NCBI RefSeq assembly: GCF_000187995.2
Contig: NZ_AEUW02000001.1
Coordinates: 124,001 to 188,000 of the forward strand
Reading direction: 5' to 3'
From: Streptococcus macacae NCTC 11558
GTDB taxonomy: Bacteria; Bacillota; Bacilli; Lactobacillales; Streptococcaceae
DNA length: 64,000 nt
Below are positions 24,141-34,319 of this stretch, one piece after another. A model generated the notes under the pieces. It was not told the DNA's origin. It saw nothing but the letters and a program-made list of their open reading frames with translations, and made no database searches. Both the position numbers and the translations under genes were made by a program. The first letter of the stretch is position 1, and each line of letters starts with the position of its first letter.

Positions 24141-24938
24141 ATGGCAGAAAAAGTAGACTATAAAAAAGTCACTGGACTTGTTAATTCAACAGAGTCTTTT
24201 GGCTCTGTTGATGGTCCTGGTGTACGTTTTGTTATTTTTATGCAAGGCTGCCAAATGCGCTGCCAATATTGTCACAATCCTGACACCTGGGCGATGACTA
24301 ATGACAGAGCTACAGAAAGAACTGCGGAAGATGTTCTCAATGAGGCTCTGCGTTACAGAGGATTTTGGGGAGAAGAAGGCGGAATTACGGTTTCTGGCGG
24401 TGAGGCTACTCTTCAAATGGATTTTTTAATTGCGCTTTTTACTTTGGCAAAGGAAAAAGGCATCCATACAACCTTGGATACCTGTGCCTTAACGTTTAGA
24501 AATACGCCAAAATATCTGGAACAATATGAAAAATTAATGGCTGTGACAGATTTGGTGCTGTTAGATATTAAAGAAATTAACCCTGATCAGCATAAAGTTG
24601 TTACAGGTTACAGCAATAAAACAATATTAGCTTGCGCACGTTATCTATCTGATATTGGAAAACCAGTTTGGATTCGTCATGTCTTGGTTCCTGGTCTGAC
24701 AGACCGTGATGAGGATCTTGTACATTTAGGAGAATTTGTGGAGACTCTAACCAATGTAGAGCGTTTTGAAGTGCTGCCTTATCATACTATGGGAGAATTT
24801 AAATGGCGTGAATTAGGGATCCCTTATCCTCTGGAAGGTGTTAAGCCCCCAACAGCCGACCGTGTTCGAAATGCCAAGCAATTGATGCATACAGAAACCT
24901 ATGAAGAATATATGAAAAGAATTGCTGAAAAGTCCTGA
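24141..24938 (+). CDS. pflA: Pyruvate formate-lyase activating enzyme
   Basis: A 265-residue radical SAM activase that places the glycyl radical on pyruvate formate-lyase, enabling mixed-acid fermentation under anaerobic conditions. The cluster motif is C37-x3-C41-x2-C44 (GCQMRCQYCHNPDTW). The SESFGSVDGPG-like start (TESFGSVDGPGVRFVIFMQG) and the VSGGEATLQMDF block are typical. The gene is a single unit with its own promoter and terminator upstream; the pfl structural gene is not in this window. Confidence 0.95.
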   Translation: MAEKVDYKKVTGLVNSTESFGSVDGPGVRFVIFMQGCQMRCQYCHNPDTWAMTNDRATERTAEDVLNEALRYRGFWGEEGGITVSGGEATLQMDFLIALFTLAKEKGIHTTLDTCALTFRNTPKYLEQYEKLMAVTDLVLLDIKEINPDQHKVVTGYSNKTILACARYLSDIGKPVWIRHVLVPGLTDRDEDLVHLGEFVETLTNVERFEVLPYHTMGEFKWRELGIPYPLEGVKPPTADRVRNAKQLMHTETYEEYMKRIAEKS

Positions 24939-25298
24939 CAAGTGATATCCATGCAATGTATTAGCTTCTCCTAGCTATCAAAATGAGAACCTTAAGATGG
25001 GACCAAAGACTGATTTTTAAGAGCTCTTTATTTGTTAAAATGAAAAGTAGCTGAAATAAAAAGTTTTCCAAACTTAAACAAATTTAGCAATAAAAGCTAA
25101 ATACAGCAGCTGATTGAATTCCTTATTCGTCTTTTAAGCTTGAAAAATAACCTGATTAACTTTTCGGAGATGGATTAGCAGCTAAAAGTTTTCCAGATGA
25201 GGGCTATTTACTCTTTGACTTTTGATTAAAAAGGGCAAACTTTTGTTTGTTTTTCCAAAACAAATGCAACTTTTCAGTATGAATAAAGAATTTTTTGA
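24939..25298. other. Gene-free stretch upstream of dlt
   Basis: About 360 AT-rich bases without a credible gene. A short motif AAAAGTTTTCCA occurs twice (near 25061 and 25187). The part near 25230-25265 has an imperfect inverted repeat built on TTTTGTTTG and CAAAACAAA. These may be upstream control sites of the dlt promoter, but no known regulator box was recognised. Confidence 0.35.
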
Positions 25299-25304
25299 TA
25301 TAAT
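25299..25304 (+). promoter_or_regulatory. -10 element of the dlt operon
   Basis: TATAAT in an AT-rich context, about 78 bases before dltX. A weak -35 (TTTTCA, near 25271) lies too far upstream, so an activator may be used. Confidence 0.45.
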
Positions 25305-25381
25305 AGATTTTGTTGCGATTTATTTGAATGATACGTAATGAAATAGAACACTGCATGTAGGAGGAACGTAAGGAAATTGAA

Positions 25382-25513
25382 ATGATTAAACGAAGGACAG
25401 TTTATAAATTTTTATTACAGACTTTATTTTATTCTGTTATATTTTTAATTTTACTCTATTTCTTTAGTTATCTTGGTCAAGGTCAAGGCGACTTTATTTA
25501 TAATGAATTTTAG
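25382..25513 (+). CDS. dltX: DltX, small membrane protein of the D-alanylation operon
   Basis: 43 codons: a short basic N-terminus (MIKRRTVYKFLLQ), one membrane span (about residues 11-30) and a C-terminus ending GDFIYNEF. DltX is a small protein essential for D-alanylation of teichoic acids in several Firmicutes; its C-terminal motif resembles the receiving end of the D-alanyl relay. It is located directly before dltA (nine bases), as in other dlt operons. The AAGGAAATTGAA stretch before the ATG offers a ribosome site. Confidence 0.85.
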   Translation: MIKRRTVYKFLLQTLFYSVIFLILLYFFSYLGQGQGDFIYNEF

Positions 25514-25522
25514 GAAGAAACC

Positions 25523-27073
25523 ATGTCTAATTTTAAAATAAAAAATATGATTGAAACAATTGAAAATTTTGCTGAAACACAAGCAGAGTTTCCAGTTTAT
25601 AATGTTTTAGGTGAGATCCATACTTATGGTGAGCTGAAAGTAGATTCAGATTCATTGGCCGCTTATATTGATCACTCCGGCATAGCTGCTAAAACACCCG
25701 TGCTTGTATTTGGCGGTCAGGAATACAGTATGCTGGCTAGCTTTGTAGGACTTACAAAATCGGGTCATGCTTATATTCCTGTTGATCGCCATTCTGCTTT
25801 GGAGCGAGTTGAAGCTATTATGGAGGTGGCTGAACCAAGTTTAATTATCTCTATTGGAGAGTTCCCTCTTTCAGATGTTCAGGTTCCCCTTATTCAATTG
25901 GAAGAATTAGAAGCAATTTTTCAAGAAAAGACACCTTACGAACGGACACATTCAGTCCAAGGGGATGATAATTATTACATTATTTTTACTTCGGGGACAA
26001 CTGGTAAACCTAAAGGTGTTCAAATCTCACATGATAATCTTCTTAGCTTTACTAACTGGATGATTACAGCGGAGGCTTTTGCAACTCCTCAAAGGCCTCA
26101 GATGCTGGCTCAGCCGCCTTATTCTTTTGACTTGTCTGTGATGTATTGGGCACCGACTTTGGCTTTGGGAGGCACTTTGTTTGCTCTTCCAAAGGAAATA
26201 ACAGCTGATTTCAAACAATTATTTACAACCATCAATAAACTGCCTATCGGTATTTGGACTTCCACGCCTTCCTTTGTAGATATGGCTATGCTGTCAGATG
26301 ATTTTAATGCTAGCCAATTGCCTCAGCTGACACATTTTTATTTTGATGGGGAAGAATTAACGATAAAAACAGCGCAAAAACTTCGTCAGCGTTTCCCTCA
26401 AGCAAGAATTGTCAATGCCTATGGACCAACAGAAGCAACTGTTGCTTTATCTGCCTTAGCTGTGACTGATGACATGCTTGAAACTTATAAGCGTCTGCCT
26501 ATTGGCTACACTAAACCGGATTCCCCAACCTTTATTATTAATGAAGAGGGTAAGCAACTGCCAAATGGGCAGCAGGGTGAGATTATTGTGACAGGGCCAG
26601 CTGTCTCTAAAGGGTATTTGAATAATCCAGAGCGAACGGCTGCTGCTTTCTTTGAGCTTGAAGGAAAACCTGCTTATCATACAGGCGATCTAGGTATTCT
26701 AACAGATGAAGGCCTTCTGCTGTATGGCGGCCGAATGGATTTTCAAATTAAATTTAATGGCTACCGCATTGAATTAGAGGACGTTTCACAGATTCTGAAT
26801 AAATCCCAATATGTTGACTCTGCTGTAGCTGTACCACGTTATAATAAAGATCACAAGGTTCAAAATCTTTTAGCTTATGTTGTCTTAAAGAGCGGTGTTT
26901 CTGAACAGTTTGAAAGAGAAATAGATATTACAAAGGCTATTAAGGCAGATTTACAAGATGTTATGATGGATTATATGATGCCGTCCAAATTTTTGTATCG
27001 CAGTGAGCTGCCCTTAACGTCAAATGGTAAAATTGATATCAAAGGTTTAATGGGAGAGGTAAATAACAGATGA
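25523..27073 (+). CDS. dltA: D-alanine--D-alanyl carrier protein ligase
   Basis: A 516-residue adenylating enzyme that activates D-alanine with ATP and loads it onto the DltC carrier. The family motifs are complete: [12 protein letters not shown] near residue 153, [14 protein letters not shown] near 298, YHTGDLG near 386 and the C-terminal catalytic lysine in [15 protein letters not shown]-alanylated lipoteichoic acid lowers the negative charge of the envelope and affects acid and peptide tolerance. The stop overlaps dltB by four bases. Confidence 0.96.
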   Translation: MSNFKIKNMIETIENFAETQAEFPVYNVLGEIHTYGELKVDSDSLAAYIDHSGIAAKTPVLVFGGQEYSMLASFVGLTKSGHAYIPVDRHSALERVEAIMEVAEPSLIISIGEFPLSDVQVPLIQLEELEAIFQEKTPYERTHSVQGDDNYYIIFTSGTTGKPKGVQISHDNLLSFTNWMITAEAFATPQRPQMLAQPPYSFDLSVMYWAPTLALGGTLFALPKEITADFKQLFTTINKLPIGIWTSTPSFVDMAMLSDDFNASQLPQLTHFYFDGEELTIKTAQKLRQRFPQARIVNAYGPTEATVALSALAVTDDMLETYKRLPIGYTKPDSPTFIINEEGKQLPNGQQGEIIVTGPAVSKGYLNNPERTAAAFFELEGKPAYHTGDLGILTDEGLLLYGGRMDFQIKFNGYRIELEDVSQILNKSQYVDSAVAVPRYNKDHKVQNLLAYVVLKSGVSEQFEREIDITKAIKADLQDVMMDYMMPSKFLYRSELPLTSNGKIDIKGLMGEVNNR

Positions 27074-28326
27074 TCGACTTTTTAAGATATCTTCCTCATC
27101 TTGAACCCTATGGGAATCCTCAGTATTTCCTTTATATCATTTTAGCGGTACTGCCTATCTTTATTGGTTTATTTTATAAAAGACGTTTCCCTTTGTATGA
27201 ACTTCTTGTCAGTCTTGCTTTTATTGTATTTATGCTGACTGGCCGATCATCCAGACAGATCTTTGCTTTGCTATTTTACATTATCTGGCAGATTATTTGG
27301 GTTTATTCTTATAAAATTTATAGAAATAAAAAAGATCATAAATGGGTTTTCTATCTTCATGTATTATTAGCAATTTTGCCTTTATTTCTTGTAAAAGTCA
27401 CACCGGCAGTTTCAGGAAATAGCCATTCTTTATTAGGCTTTTTAGGAATTTCTTATCTTACTTTCCGATCTGTTGGTATGATTATGGAAATGCGTGACGG
27501 CGTCTTAAAAGAATTTACCTTTTGGGAATTCATGCGCTTTATGCTGTTTATGCCGACTTTTTCAAGTGGACCGATTGATCGTTTCAGACGTTTTAATGCA
27601 GACTATGAAAATATTCCGGAAAAAGAAGAATTGCTGGACATGCTTGAGCAGACTGTCCGTTATATTATGCTGGGTTTTCTTTATAAATTTATTCTAGCTC
27701 AGGTTTTTGGAAGCATGCTTCTTCCGCAGTTTAAGGAAATGGCTCTTCAAAGGGGAGGAATTTTTAATCTGCCTACTTTGGGTGTTATGTATACTTATGG
27801 GCTTGATCTTTTCTTTGATTTTGCGGGCTATTCAATGTTTGCTATCGCTATTTCCAATTTAATGGGGATTAAGAGTCCGGCTAACTTTAATCAGCCTTTT
27901 AAATCAAGAGATTTAAAGGAATTTTGGAATCGTTGGCATATGAGCCTTTCGTTTTGGTTTAGAGACTTTGTCTTTATGCGTTTAGTAAAAGTGTTAGTCA
28001 AAAACAAAGTATTTAGCGATCGTAATACAACTTCCAGTGTAGCTTATATTATTAATATGCTGATTATGGGATTTTGGCACGGAGTGACCTGGTATTATAT
28101 CACATATGGACTTTTCCATGGTGTTGGGTTAGTCATCAATGATGCTTGGCTGCGAAAGAAAAAGAGAATAAATAAGGAAAGAAAAAGTAAAGGACTGCCG
28201 TCCTTGCCTGAAAATAGATGGACTAAAGTTTTAGGAATTTTTATTACTTTTAATGTCGTGATGCTATCCTTCTTAATTTTTTCAGGATTTTTAAATGATT
28301 TATGGTTTACGAGTGTTAATAAATAA
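27070..28326 (+). CDS. dltB: D-alanyl-lipoteichoic acid MBOAT transferase DltB
   Basis: A 418-residue membrane-bound O-acyltransferase that moves D-alanine across the membrane. The MBOAT motifs are visible: [16 protein letters not shown] [16 protein letters not shown], the [17 protein letters not shown] block, and the catalytic histidine in [15 protein letters not shown]. About eleven hydrophobic spans. Translation is coupled to dltA (ATGA overlap). Confidence 0.95.
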   Translation: MIDFLRYLPHLEPYGNPQYFLYIILAVLPIFIGLFYKRRFPLYELLVSLAFIVFMLTGRSSRQIFALLFYIIWQIIWVYSYKIYRNKKDHKWVFYLHVLLAILPLFLVKVTPAVSGNSHSLLGFLGISYLTFRSVGMIMEMRDGVLKEFTFWEFMRFMLFMPTFSSGPIDRFRRFNADYENIPEKEELLDMLEQTVRYIMLGFLYKFILAQVFGSMLLPQFKEMALQRGGIFNLPTLGVMYTYGLDLFFDFAGYSMFAIAISNLMGIKSPANFNQPFKSRDLKEFWNRWHMSLSFWFRDFVFMRLVKVLVKNKVFSDRNTTSSVAYIINMLIMGFWHGVTWYYITYGLFHGVGLVINDAWLRKKKRINKERKSKGLPSLPENRWTKVLGIFITFNVVMLSFLIFSGFLNDLWFTSVNK

Positions 28327-28343
28327 AAGGAGTGTTACAGATA

Positions 28344-28583
28344 ATGGACGTAAAATCAGAAGTATTAGAAATTATTGATGAACTTTTCATGGAAGATGTG
28401 TCAGATATGATGGATGAAGATCTATTTGATGCTGGGATTTTAGATAGTATGGGAACTGTGGAATTAATTGTTGAATTGGAAAGTCGGTTTGACATTACAG
28501 TTCCTGTTTCAGAATTTGGACGTGATGATTGGAATACGGCCAATAAAATTGTTGAAGGAGTAACGGAGTTACGTAATGCTTAA
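28344..28583 (+). CDS. dltC: D-alanyl carrier protein
   Basis: A 79-residue acyl-carrier-like protein that receives D-alanine on a phosphopantetheine arm. The attachment serine is S35 in [11 protein letters not shown]. The start at 28344 is chosen for its AAAGGAG ribosome site at 28327-28333; the frame opens four codons earlier. It overlaps dltD by eight bases. The size and acidic composition fit the family. Confidence 0.95.
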   Translation: MDVKSEVLEIIDELFMEDVSDMMDEDLFDAGILDSMGTVELIVELESRFDITVPVSEFGRDDWNTANKIVEGVTELRNA

Positions 28584-29838
28584 GCGCTTATGGTTGATAT
28601 TAGGGCCGGTTTTTTGTGCCCTTATTTTGGTTTTCTCTCTTATTATGCTTTATCCTGCCAAAGGTTTAAAGCATAATTACACTGCAGAAAAGAATGATGC
28701 TGTTGCTCTCTCGCCAGCTAGTTTTAAAAATACAAATCGTAAAGTCCGCTCTCTGAGTGATAAAAAGCATGAATTTGTGCCTTTTTTTGGCTCAAGTGAA
28801 TGGAAACGTTTTGATAGTATGCATCCTTCGATTTTGGCCGAGCGCTACAAGCGCTCTTATCGTCCCTACCTCCTTGGGCAAAAAGGGACAACTTCTCTGT
28901 CGCATTATTTTGGAATGCAGCAAATCAGCCGGCAATTACAAGGTAAGAAAGCAGTATATGTTATTTCTCCGCAATGGTTCGTTAAAAAGGGAACAAATGC
29001 AGCAGCATTCCAGCAGTATTTCAGTTCAGAGCAGCTGGTAGATTTTCTCTTAAAGCAGACTGGTAATGCTTCTGATCAATATGCAGCTAAACGCTTATTA
29101 AAAATAAAGCCTGATATCAGCATGTCTTCAATAGTCAAGAAAGTTGCTAATGGTAAAAAGCTTTCTTCTTTTGATCGGATCAGGCTTCGTTTAACCAAGA
29201 CCTTTTTGAAAAAAGAGGAAGCTCTTTTTGGGCATTTTGATTTTAATAGTGATTATGCTCATCAAGTTGAAAAACGGGGCCAAAAATTACCTAAAGCCTT
29301 TTCTTATAAAAAATTAGAACAAATAGCAACACATGATGCTGAAATGCAAACAAAATCAAATCCTTTTGCGATTAAAGATAGTTTTTATAAAAAACGCATT
29401 AAAGGACAGTATCATAAGTTAAAGGGTTTTCAAAAACATTTATCTTATCTAAAATCACCAGAATACAATGATTTACAGTTATCCCTAACACAATTGGCAG
29501 CTTCAAAAACAAATGCTATTTTTGTTATCCCGCCTGTAAATAGTAAATGGGTAAAATACACAGGTCTTAATCAAAAGCTATATCAAAAAACAGTTCAAAA
29601 AATAAAATATCAGCTGCAAAGTCAAGGTTTCACCAATATTGCGGATTTATCAAAAGATGGACATAAACCTTACTTTATGCAGGATACTATCCATCTTGGC
29701 TGGAATGGCTGGCTGGCTTTTGATAAGGCAGTCCGTCCTTTTCTGACTGAGAAACAAAAATTGCCTCACTACACTATCAATGATAACTTTTTAAGTCAAA
29801 AATGGGCCCAATATGCGGGAGATCCTGCAAAGTTTTAA
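28576..29838 (+). CDS. dltD: DltD, D-alanyl transfer protein
   Basis: A 420-residue protein with one N-terminal membrane span (about residues 5-26) and an extracellular SGNH-like domain that transfers D-alanine onto lipoteichoic acid. The catalytic serine sits in [12 protein letters not shown] and the His/Asp region in [16 protein letters not shown]. It is the last gene of the dltXABCD operon. Length and motifs are normal for streptococci. Confidence 0.94.
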   Translation: MLKRLWLILGPVFCALILVFSLIMLYPAKGLKHNYTAEKNDAVALSPASFKNTNRKVRSLSDKKHEFVPFFGSSEWKRFDSMHPSILAERYKRSYRPYLLGQKGTTSLSHYFGMQQISRQLQGKKAVYVISPQWFVKKGTNAAAFQQYFSSEQLVDFLLKQTGNASDQYAAKRLLKIKPDISMSSIVKKVANGKKLSSFDRIRLRLTKTFLKKEEALFGHFDFNSDYAHQVEKRGQKLPKAFSYKKLEQIATHDAEMQTKSNPFAIKDSFYKKRIKGQYHKLKGFQKHLSYLKSPEYNDLQLSLTQLAASKTNAIFVIPPVNSKWVKYTGLNQKLYQKTVQKIKYQLQSQGFTNIADLSKDGHKPYFMQDTIHLGWNGWLAFDKAVRPFLTEKQKLPHYTINDNFLSQKWAQYAGDPAKF

Positions 29839-29907
29839 GAAAAGAGCTTTTGATAAATTTAAGTAAATTTGATAAAATAAACTGATTAATAAATGTGAGG
29901 TAGAATT

Positions 29908-30843
29908 ATGTCTAAAATTTTAGTGTTTGGTCATCAAAATCCTGATACAGATGCGATTGCATCATCTTATGCTTGGTCTTATTTAGAACAGACTGCTTGG
30001 GGACGCAATACTGAAATGGTAGCTTTAGGTGCTCCCAATGAAGAAACAGCCTTTGTATTAGATTATTTTGGAGTGCAGACACCGCCTATTGTAAAATCTG
30101 CTAAAGCTGAAGGTGCTAGTCAGGTTATTCTGACCGATCATAACGAATTTCAGCAGTCTATCTCTGATATTCGAGATGTAGACATTTTAGCTGTTATTGA
30201 CCACCATCGTGTGGCCAATTTTGAGACAGCTAATCCGCTCTATATGCGTTTGGAACCTGTTGGATCAGCTTCCTCTATTGTCTTTAGAGCTTTTAAGGAG
30301 ACACGTACTGAAATCCCTAAAGAAATAGCCGGTTTACTGCTGTCAGGTCTGATTTCAGATACACTTCTTTTAAAATCACCAACAACACATGCTAGCGATC
30401 CAGCAGTTGCAGAAGAATTGGCTAAAATCGCTGGTGTCAATTTACAAGAATATGGTTTAGCTATGCTTAAAGCGGGTACCAATTTAGCTAACAAATCAGC
30501 TGCGGAACTCGTTGACATTGATGCGAAAACATTTGAACTTAATGGCAATCAAGTGCGTGTGGCCCAAGTAAATACTGTTGATATCAATGACGTTTTGGAA
30601 CGTCAATCTGAAATTGAAGAAGCTATTAAGGCGTCACAAGCAGCTAATAACTATTCTGATTTTGTTTTGATGATTACTGATATTTTGAATTCAAATTCAG
30701 AAATCTTGGCCTTAGGCAATAACACAGATAAAGTAGAAGCAGCCTTCAATTTTAAACTTGAAGACAATCATGCTTTCTTGAAGGGTGCTGTTTCGCGTAA
30801 GAAACAAGTTGTCCCTCAATTGACTCAAAGTTTTAATGGCTAG
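29908..30843 (+). CDS. ppaC: Manganese-dependent inorganic pyrophosphatase
   Basis: A 311-residue family II pyrophosphatase (DHH superfamily) that splits pyrophosphate and drives biosynthetic reactions. Metal ligands are visible in [13 protein letters not shown] (H9, D13, D15), in LTDHNE, and in the DHH motif VIDHHRV. The C-terminal DHHA2 domain ends in the substrate-binding [17 protein letters not shown] ribosome site and an independent terminator suggest a single-gene unit. Confidence 0.96.
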   Translation: MSKILVFGHQNPDTDAIASSYAWSYLEQTAWGRNTEMVALGAPNEETAFVLDYFGVQTPPIVKSAKAEGASQVILTDHNEFQQSISDIRDVDILAVIDHHRVANFETANPLYMRLEPVGSASSIVFRAFKETRTEIPKEIAGLLLSGLISDTLLLKSPTTHASDPAVAEELAKIAGVNLQEYGLAMLKAGTNLANKSAAELVDIDAKTFELNGNQVRVAQVNTVDINDVLERQSEIEEAIKASQAANNYSDFVLMITDILNSNSEILALGNNTDKVEAAFNFKLEDNHAFLKGAVSRKKQVVPQLTQSFNG

Positions 30844-30850
30844 AAAAATA

Positions 30851-30896
30851 AAAGAAGATAAGTCTCCAGATGGCCTTGGTTCTTATCTTCTTTTTT
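30851..30896 (+). terminator. Terminator after ppaC
   Basis: Perfect arms AAAGAAGATAAG (30851-30862) and CTTATCTTC with a following T run to 30896. Confidence 0.9.
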
Positions 30897-30985
30897 GTGT
30901 TACAATAAAAGGCAAAACTGAAATCTTTACAAGTTGGTCCCTAGTTAGTGAGGACTGCCCTATTTTAATGATTTAGGAGAATGTG

Positions 30986-31636
30986 ATGATTAAAATTTTT
31001 AATGCTGATAAGTTAGCCCGTCAGCCGTTTTTCTTGGAGTTTATTAATTATTTGCAAAAACATAATGATGTTAATCTTCGCCAGATAAAAAAAGATTTTG
31101 CTGCTATTAAGCATCTAGAGCGCTCTATTGAAGATTATGTACAGGCGGGCTATATCTTACGTCAAAATAAGCGTTACTATAATGCTTTTGAACTATTAGA
31201 AACGCTTGATGGTCTGACATTGGATAGTCAGATTTTTGTAGATGATGACTCTGCTGTTTATCAAGATCTATTACAAGTCAATTTTGAAACGCGTTTACCT
31301 AATCGCACCAATGCGGCTCTTATCGTTGAAGAAACGAATATCACCAGAGACTCCTTAACACTGTCTAATTATTTTTTTAAACTCAAAGAGCAACTCCCCT
31401 TATCAAGGGAACAAAAGCCGCTGTATGATCTATTAGGAGATGTTAATCAAGAATATGCTCTTAAGTATATGACAAGCTTTCTTTTGAAATTTGGCCGCAA
31501 GGAAATTGTTAAGCAGAAGCGGCGTGATATTTTTGTGGACAGTCTTACTATTCTGGGTTACTTGACATCACTAGATGAGCAGACTTACAGCCTAAATATG
31601 ACCTTTGATAAAGAAAAATTCATTTTCATATCATAG
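30986..31636 (+). CDS. DUF1803 family protein
   Basis: A soluble protein of about 216 residues that matches the streptococcal DUF1803 family, a small group usually found beside ppaC; its function is unknown. It begins MIKIFNADKLARQPFFLEFI and has a central helical region and a C-terminal KFGRKEIVKQKRRDIFVDSL block. The frame has tandem ATGs at 30983 and 30986; TTAGGAGA upstream fits either. No catalytic motif can be seen. Confidence 0.75.
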   Translation: MIKIFNADKLARQPFFLEFINYLQKHNDVNLRQIKKDFAAIKHLERSIEDYVQAGYILRQNKRYYNAFELLETLDGLTLDSQIFVDDDSAVYQDLLQVNFETRLPNRTNAALIVEETNITRDSLTLSNYFFKLKEQLPLSREQKPLYDLLGDVNQEYALKYMTSFLLKFGRKEIVKQKRRDIFVDSLTILGYLTSLDEQTYSLNMTFDKEKFIFIS

Positions 31637-31680
31637 GATGTCATTGTTTTTTATCATGTTTAAGAGAAATAGGGGGACAA

Positions 31681-32604
31681 ATGAAAGTAGAAAGATTATT
31701 GGTTATTTTATTACTGCTTTCGGAGAGAAATAAGGTTACAGCTAAGGAATTGGCAGAAAAATTTGAAGTGTCCAAACGAACCATTTATCGAGATTTAGAA
31801 AGCCTTAATCAATCGGGTATTCCTATCACCTCCTATACTGGCTGTAAGGGAGGTCTGTCCTTGATGAAAAATTATAAAATAGACAAACGGATTTTATCAA
31901 AGACAGATACTAAAAATCTCTACTCTGCCTTAAAGGGACTGCAAAGTATTAAACAGCAGCCGGAATTAACTGCCTTAATAGTGAAGCTTCTGCCTGAAGA
32001 AGACGGCAGACTTTTGGCAGATCATTATATTAACTTTTCTTCTTGGTATTCAAATGGTTTTATTCAAAAGAAAATTAAAAGTTTGCAAGAGGCCATTGAC
32101 ATAAAATCTTATGTCTTGCTGGATTATATTTCAAAATCTGGGAGAAGAAAGCGAGTCATTGAGCCTTATCAATTGGTCTTTAAAGATTCAGATTGGTATC
32201 TGTATGCTTTTTGCCAAAAACGTCAGGATTTTCGTCTTTTTAAACTGCAGCGTATGGTCTCTTTAACCTTGCTAAAAGAAAAATTCCAAGTTCGGCCTTG
32301 TCCAGCTCTGAACTTAGAAAGCAGGGCTTCTTCTGACTTTTCCTTAGAGCCTCTTGAAGGTTATAACAAAGTTGTTTTAGCTTATCATCCTGATGATGCT
32401 TTTTCCATAACTAAGGTGCTGGATGCTTCCCTATTAGCTGCTTCTGAAGGTGAAGGAGTGATTACTTTTTATACGTCAAATTTGGCGATGGCTTGCGATT
32501 TAGTCTTTCAATTACTAACAAAGGTCAGAGTTCTTGCGCCAATTGAATTACAGCAGTTGGTTGAAAGAAAGTTGGACGAAATCAAATTATTTTATAAAAG
32601 ATGA
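31681..32604 (+). CDS. WYL-domain transcriptional regulator (HTH_11 type)
   Basis: A 307-residue regulator of the YafY/DeoR-like WYL family. The helix-turn-helix covers residues 1-60 (KVTAKELAEKFEVSKRTIYR, then DLESLNQSGIPI). The WYL ligand-sensing domain lies at about 140-215 with the motif VFKDSDWYLYAFCQKRQDFR, followed by a WCX-type C-terminal part. Its stop overlaps the terminator stem. The downstream DJ-1-type gene may be a target, but no operator was found. Confidence 0.88.
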   Translation: MKVERLLVILLLLSERNKVTAKELAEKFEVSKRTIYRDLESLNQSGIPITSYTGCKGGLSLMKNYKIDKRILSKTDTKNLYSALKGLQSIKQQPELTALIVKLLPEEDGRLLADHYINFSSWYSNGFIQKKIKSLQEAIDIKSYVLLDYISKSGRRKRVIEPYQLVFKDSDWYLYAFCQKRQDFRLFKLQRMVSLTLLKEKFQVRPCPALNLESRASSDFSLEPLEGYNKVVLAYHPDDAFSITKVLDASLLAASEGEGVITFYTSNLAMACDLVFQLLTKVRVLAPIELQQLVERKLDEIKLFYKR

Positions 32605-32625
32605 CATAAGGTTGTCATCTTTTTT
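32596..32625 (+). terminator. Terminator overlapping the WYL regulator stop
   Basis: Perfect arms AAAAGATGACA and TGTCATCTTTT with a 6-nt loop and a T run; the stem includes the stop codon. Confidence 0.9.
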
Positions 32626-32668
32626 AGTTTATACTAATAGCTGATAAAGTAGAAAGCAGGCAGAAAGA

Positions 32669-33244
32669 ATGAAAAATGATATTCTTGTTTATATTTTTGA
32701 CGGTTATGCAGACTGGGAGCCAGCTTATGTTTGTTCAGAATTAAACAGGCAGGACAGCCCTTTTCAGATTAAAACCATTGGTGCAAACAAGCAGCCTAAG
32801 AAATCCATGGGAGGTTTTTGTCTGATTCCTGATTATGATATTTCTGACTATCCTGAAGATTTTAAAATGCTGATTATTCCTGGTGGGGATAGCTGGCTGG
32901 CAGAGAAAAATACGGAAATCCTACCTGTAGTGGATTATGCAGCACATCATCGGATTTTGCTTGCTGCTATTTGTGCTGCTACTAATTTTTTAGCTCAAAA
33001 TGGCTATTTAGATCATGTCAAACACACTGGCAATACTCTTGAACTGATGAAAGAAAATGCTCCTCATTATCAAGGAGAAGACTTCTATGTAGAAGAGCAG
33101 GCAGTCAGTGACGGCGGTATTGTGACAGCAAATGGAACAGCGGCTTTGGAATTTGCCAGAGAAATTATGCTTTTGCTGGATTTTAAGAACTCTAAAGAAA
33201 TAAAGGATTGGTATGACTTTAATAAATTGGGGTTTCATCATTAG
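32669..33244 (+). CDS. DJ-1/PfpI family protein
   Basis: A 191-residue member of the DJ-1/PfpI (class I glutamine amidotransferase-like) superfamily. The nucleophile elbow is AAICAATNFLAQNGYLD, with the cysteine near residue 98, and an acidic partner is in the N-terminal DGYADWEPAY. Likely activities in this group are protease-like, deglycase or stress functions, not distinguishable here. It has its own ribosome site (AAGCAGG) and a promoter-like region after the terminator of the WYL regulator gene. Confidence 0.85.
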   Translation: MKNDILVYIFDGYADWEPAYVCSELNRQDSPFQIKTIGANKQPKKSMGGFCLIPDYDISDYPEDFKMLIIPGGDSWLAEKNTEILPVVDYAAHHRILLAAICAATNFLAQNGYLDHVKHTGNTLELMKENAPHYQGEDFYVEEQAVSDGGIVTANGTAALEFAREIMLLLDFKNSKEIKDWYDFNKLGFHH

Positions 33245-33304
33245 ACATCTTTTAATATCATCTTATTTTGAAAAAAGGTATAATAATAGAAAGTAGGTTT
33301 TTTT

Positions 33305-33679
33305 ATGATTGATCATTTTGGTATTACTGTAAAAAATTTGGAAAACAGCAAAGCCTTTTATCAAGCAACTTTAGCACCTTTAGGCTATGAGCTAAAATGT
33401 GACAGTTCTTTCGGCCTTAGTTTTGCAGAAGCCTGCAGTACAGATCCTGCAGGGGACTTTTGGATTAGACAGGGTGAAAAGTTTCCGCCAATGCATTTTG
33501 CTTTTAATGCCCAAACACGAGAGAAAGTGAGAGCTTTTTATCAAGCTGGTCTAAAGGCAGGTGCGGCTGATAATGGTGCCCCTGGGATTAGAAAAAAGTA
33601 TCATTCTAATTATTATGCAGCCTTCTTGTTAGATCCAGATGGCCATAATATTGAAGCTGTTTGTCATAAGAAGGAGTAG
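33305..33679 (+). CDS. VOC (glyoxalase/bleomycin resistance) superfamily protein
   Basis: A 124-residue single-domain vicinal oxygen chelate protein. It begins MIDHFGITVKNLENSKAFYQ, the usual first metal-ligand block, and ends with the typical YYAAFLLDPDGHNIEAVCH. The family covers isomerases, dioxygenases and antibiotic-binding proteins, and the substrate cannot be read. A TATAAT lies about 25 bases upstream. The following gene begins within a few bases, so this starts a small operon. Confidence 0.9.
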   Translation: MIDHFGITVKNLENSKAFYQATLAPLGYELKCDSSFGLSFAEACSTDPAGDFWIRQGEKFPPMHFAFNAQTREKVRAFYQAGLKAGAADNGAPGIRKKYHSNYYAAFLLDPDGHNIEAVCHKKE

Positions 33680-33682
33680 ATG

Positions 33683-34294
33683 ATGGTAAAGCGTCCTGAT
33701 TTTTTTAAAATTAAAACTTATGAGGAATTTTGCAGCTATTATTGGTATCAAAAAGAATTGCTGCAAATTTGTCGGCAGTTGGGCCTGGCACATTCGGGAA
33801 TAAAGCAGGAATTAAATGACAGGATAAAAGCTTATTTTGCAGGGCATCTTCCTAAAGAGTCTAACGAAAAGACTGTTCGTCCAAAGACGGTGCAGGAGGT
33901 AAGCCTATCTAGTTCTTTGCTGCTATGCGGCTTTGCCTTTAACCAAAAATTTAGGGAATATTTTGCTCGGCAAACCGGAGTTGAACCCTTTAAATTTACT
34001 GCAGATATGGCAACGGCTTGGCGAAAAGTTAAGGCTGAAAATGATATTAACTTTACTATCCAAGATCTCTTAGATATTTATGCTGGAAAATCTGATTACG
34101 CAAAATATGATAATCGTTCCTGCCAATGGAATCAATTTTATAAGGATTTTTGTGCAGATAAAAGGACTGCTGCTATCAAAAATAAAATGAAAATAGCTTC
34201 AATTCTTTGGCAGGCTGTCAAAGAATCTAATCAGGCCAAAGTTTATTCATCTCAGTTGTGGGATAGCTATCCCAATTTATTAAAAAATGAATGA
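33683..34294 (+). CDS. SAP domain/DUF6434-like protein
   Basis: A protein of about 203 residues. The N-terminal part has a helix-extension-helix SAP-like motif (QICRQLGLAHSGIKQELNDR), associated with nucleic-acid binding. The C-terminal half (about 95-200) has the DUF6434-like pattern (FTIQDLLDIYAGKSDYAKYD and SCQWNQFYKDFC). Tandem ATGs at 33680 and 33683 follow the preceding stop; GAAGGAG is the ribosome site. The function is unknown; a DNA- or RNA-associated role is inferred from the SAP fold. Confidence 0.65.
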   Translation: MVKRPDFFKIKTYEEFCSYYWYQKELLQICRQLGLAHSGIKQELNDRIKAYFAGHLPKESNEKTVRPKTVQEVSLSSSLLLCGFAFNQKFREYFARQTGVEPFKFTADMATAWRKVKAENDINFTIQDLLDIYAGKSDYAKYDNRSCQWNQFYKDFCADKRTAAIKNKMKIASILWQAVKESNQAKVYSSQLWDSYPNLLKNE

Positions 34295-34319
34295 CGAAAG
34301 TAGGATGGAGGTGTTTGAT

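Noticed and set aside
24939..25381. tRNA or riboswitch upstream of dlt
   Set aside because: No cloverleaf, no conserved aptamer blocks, and only AT-rich sequence with short repeats.
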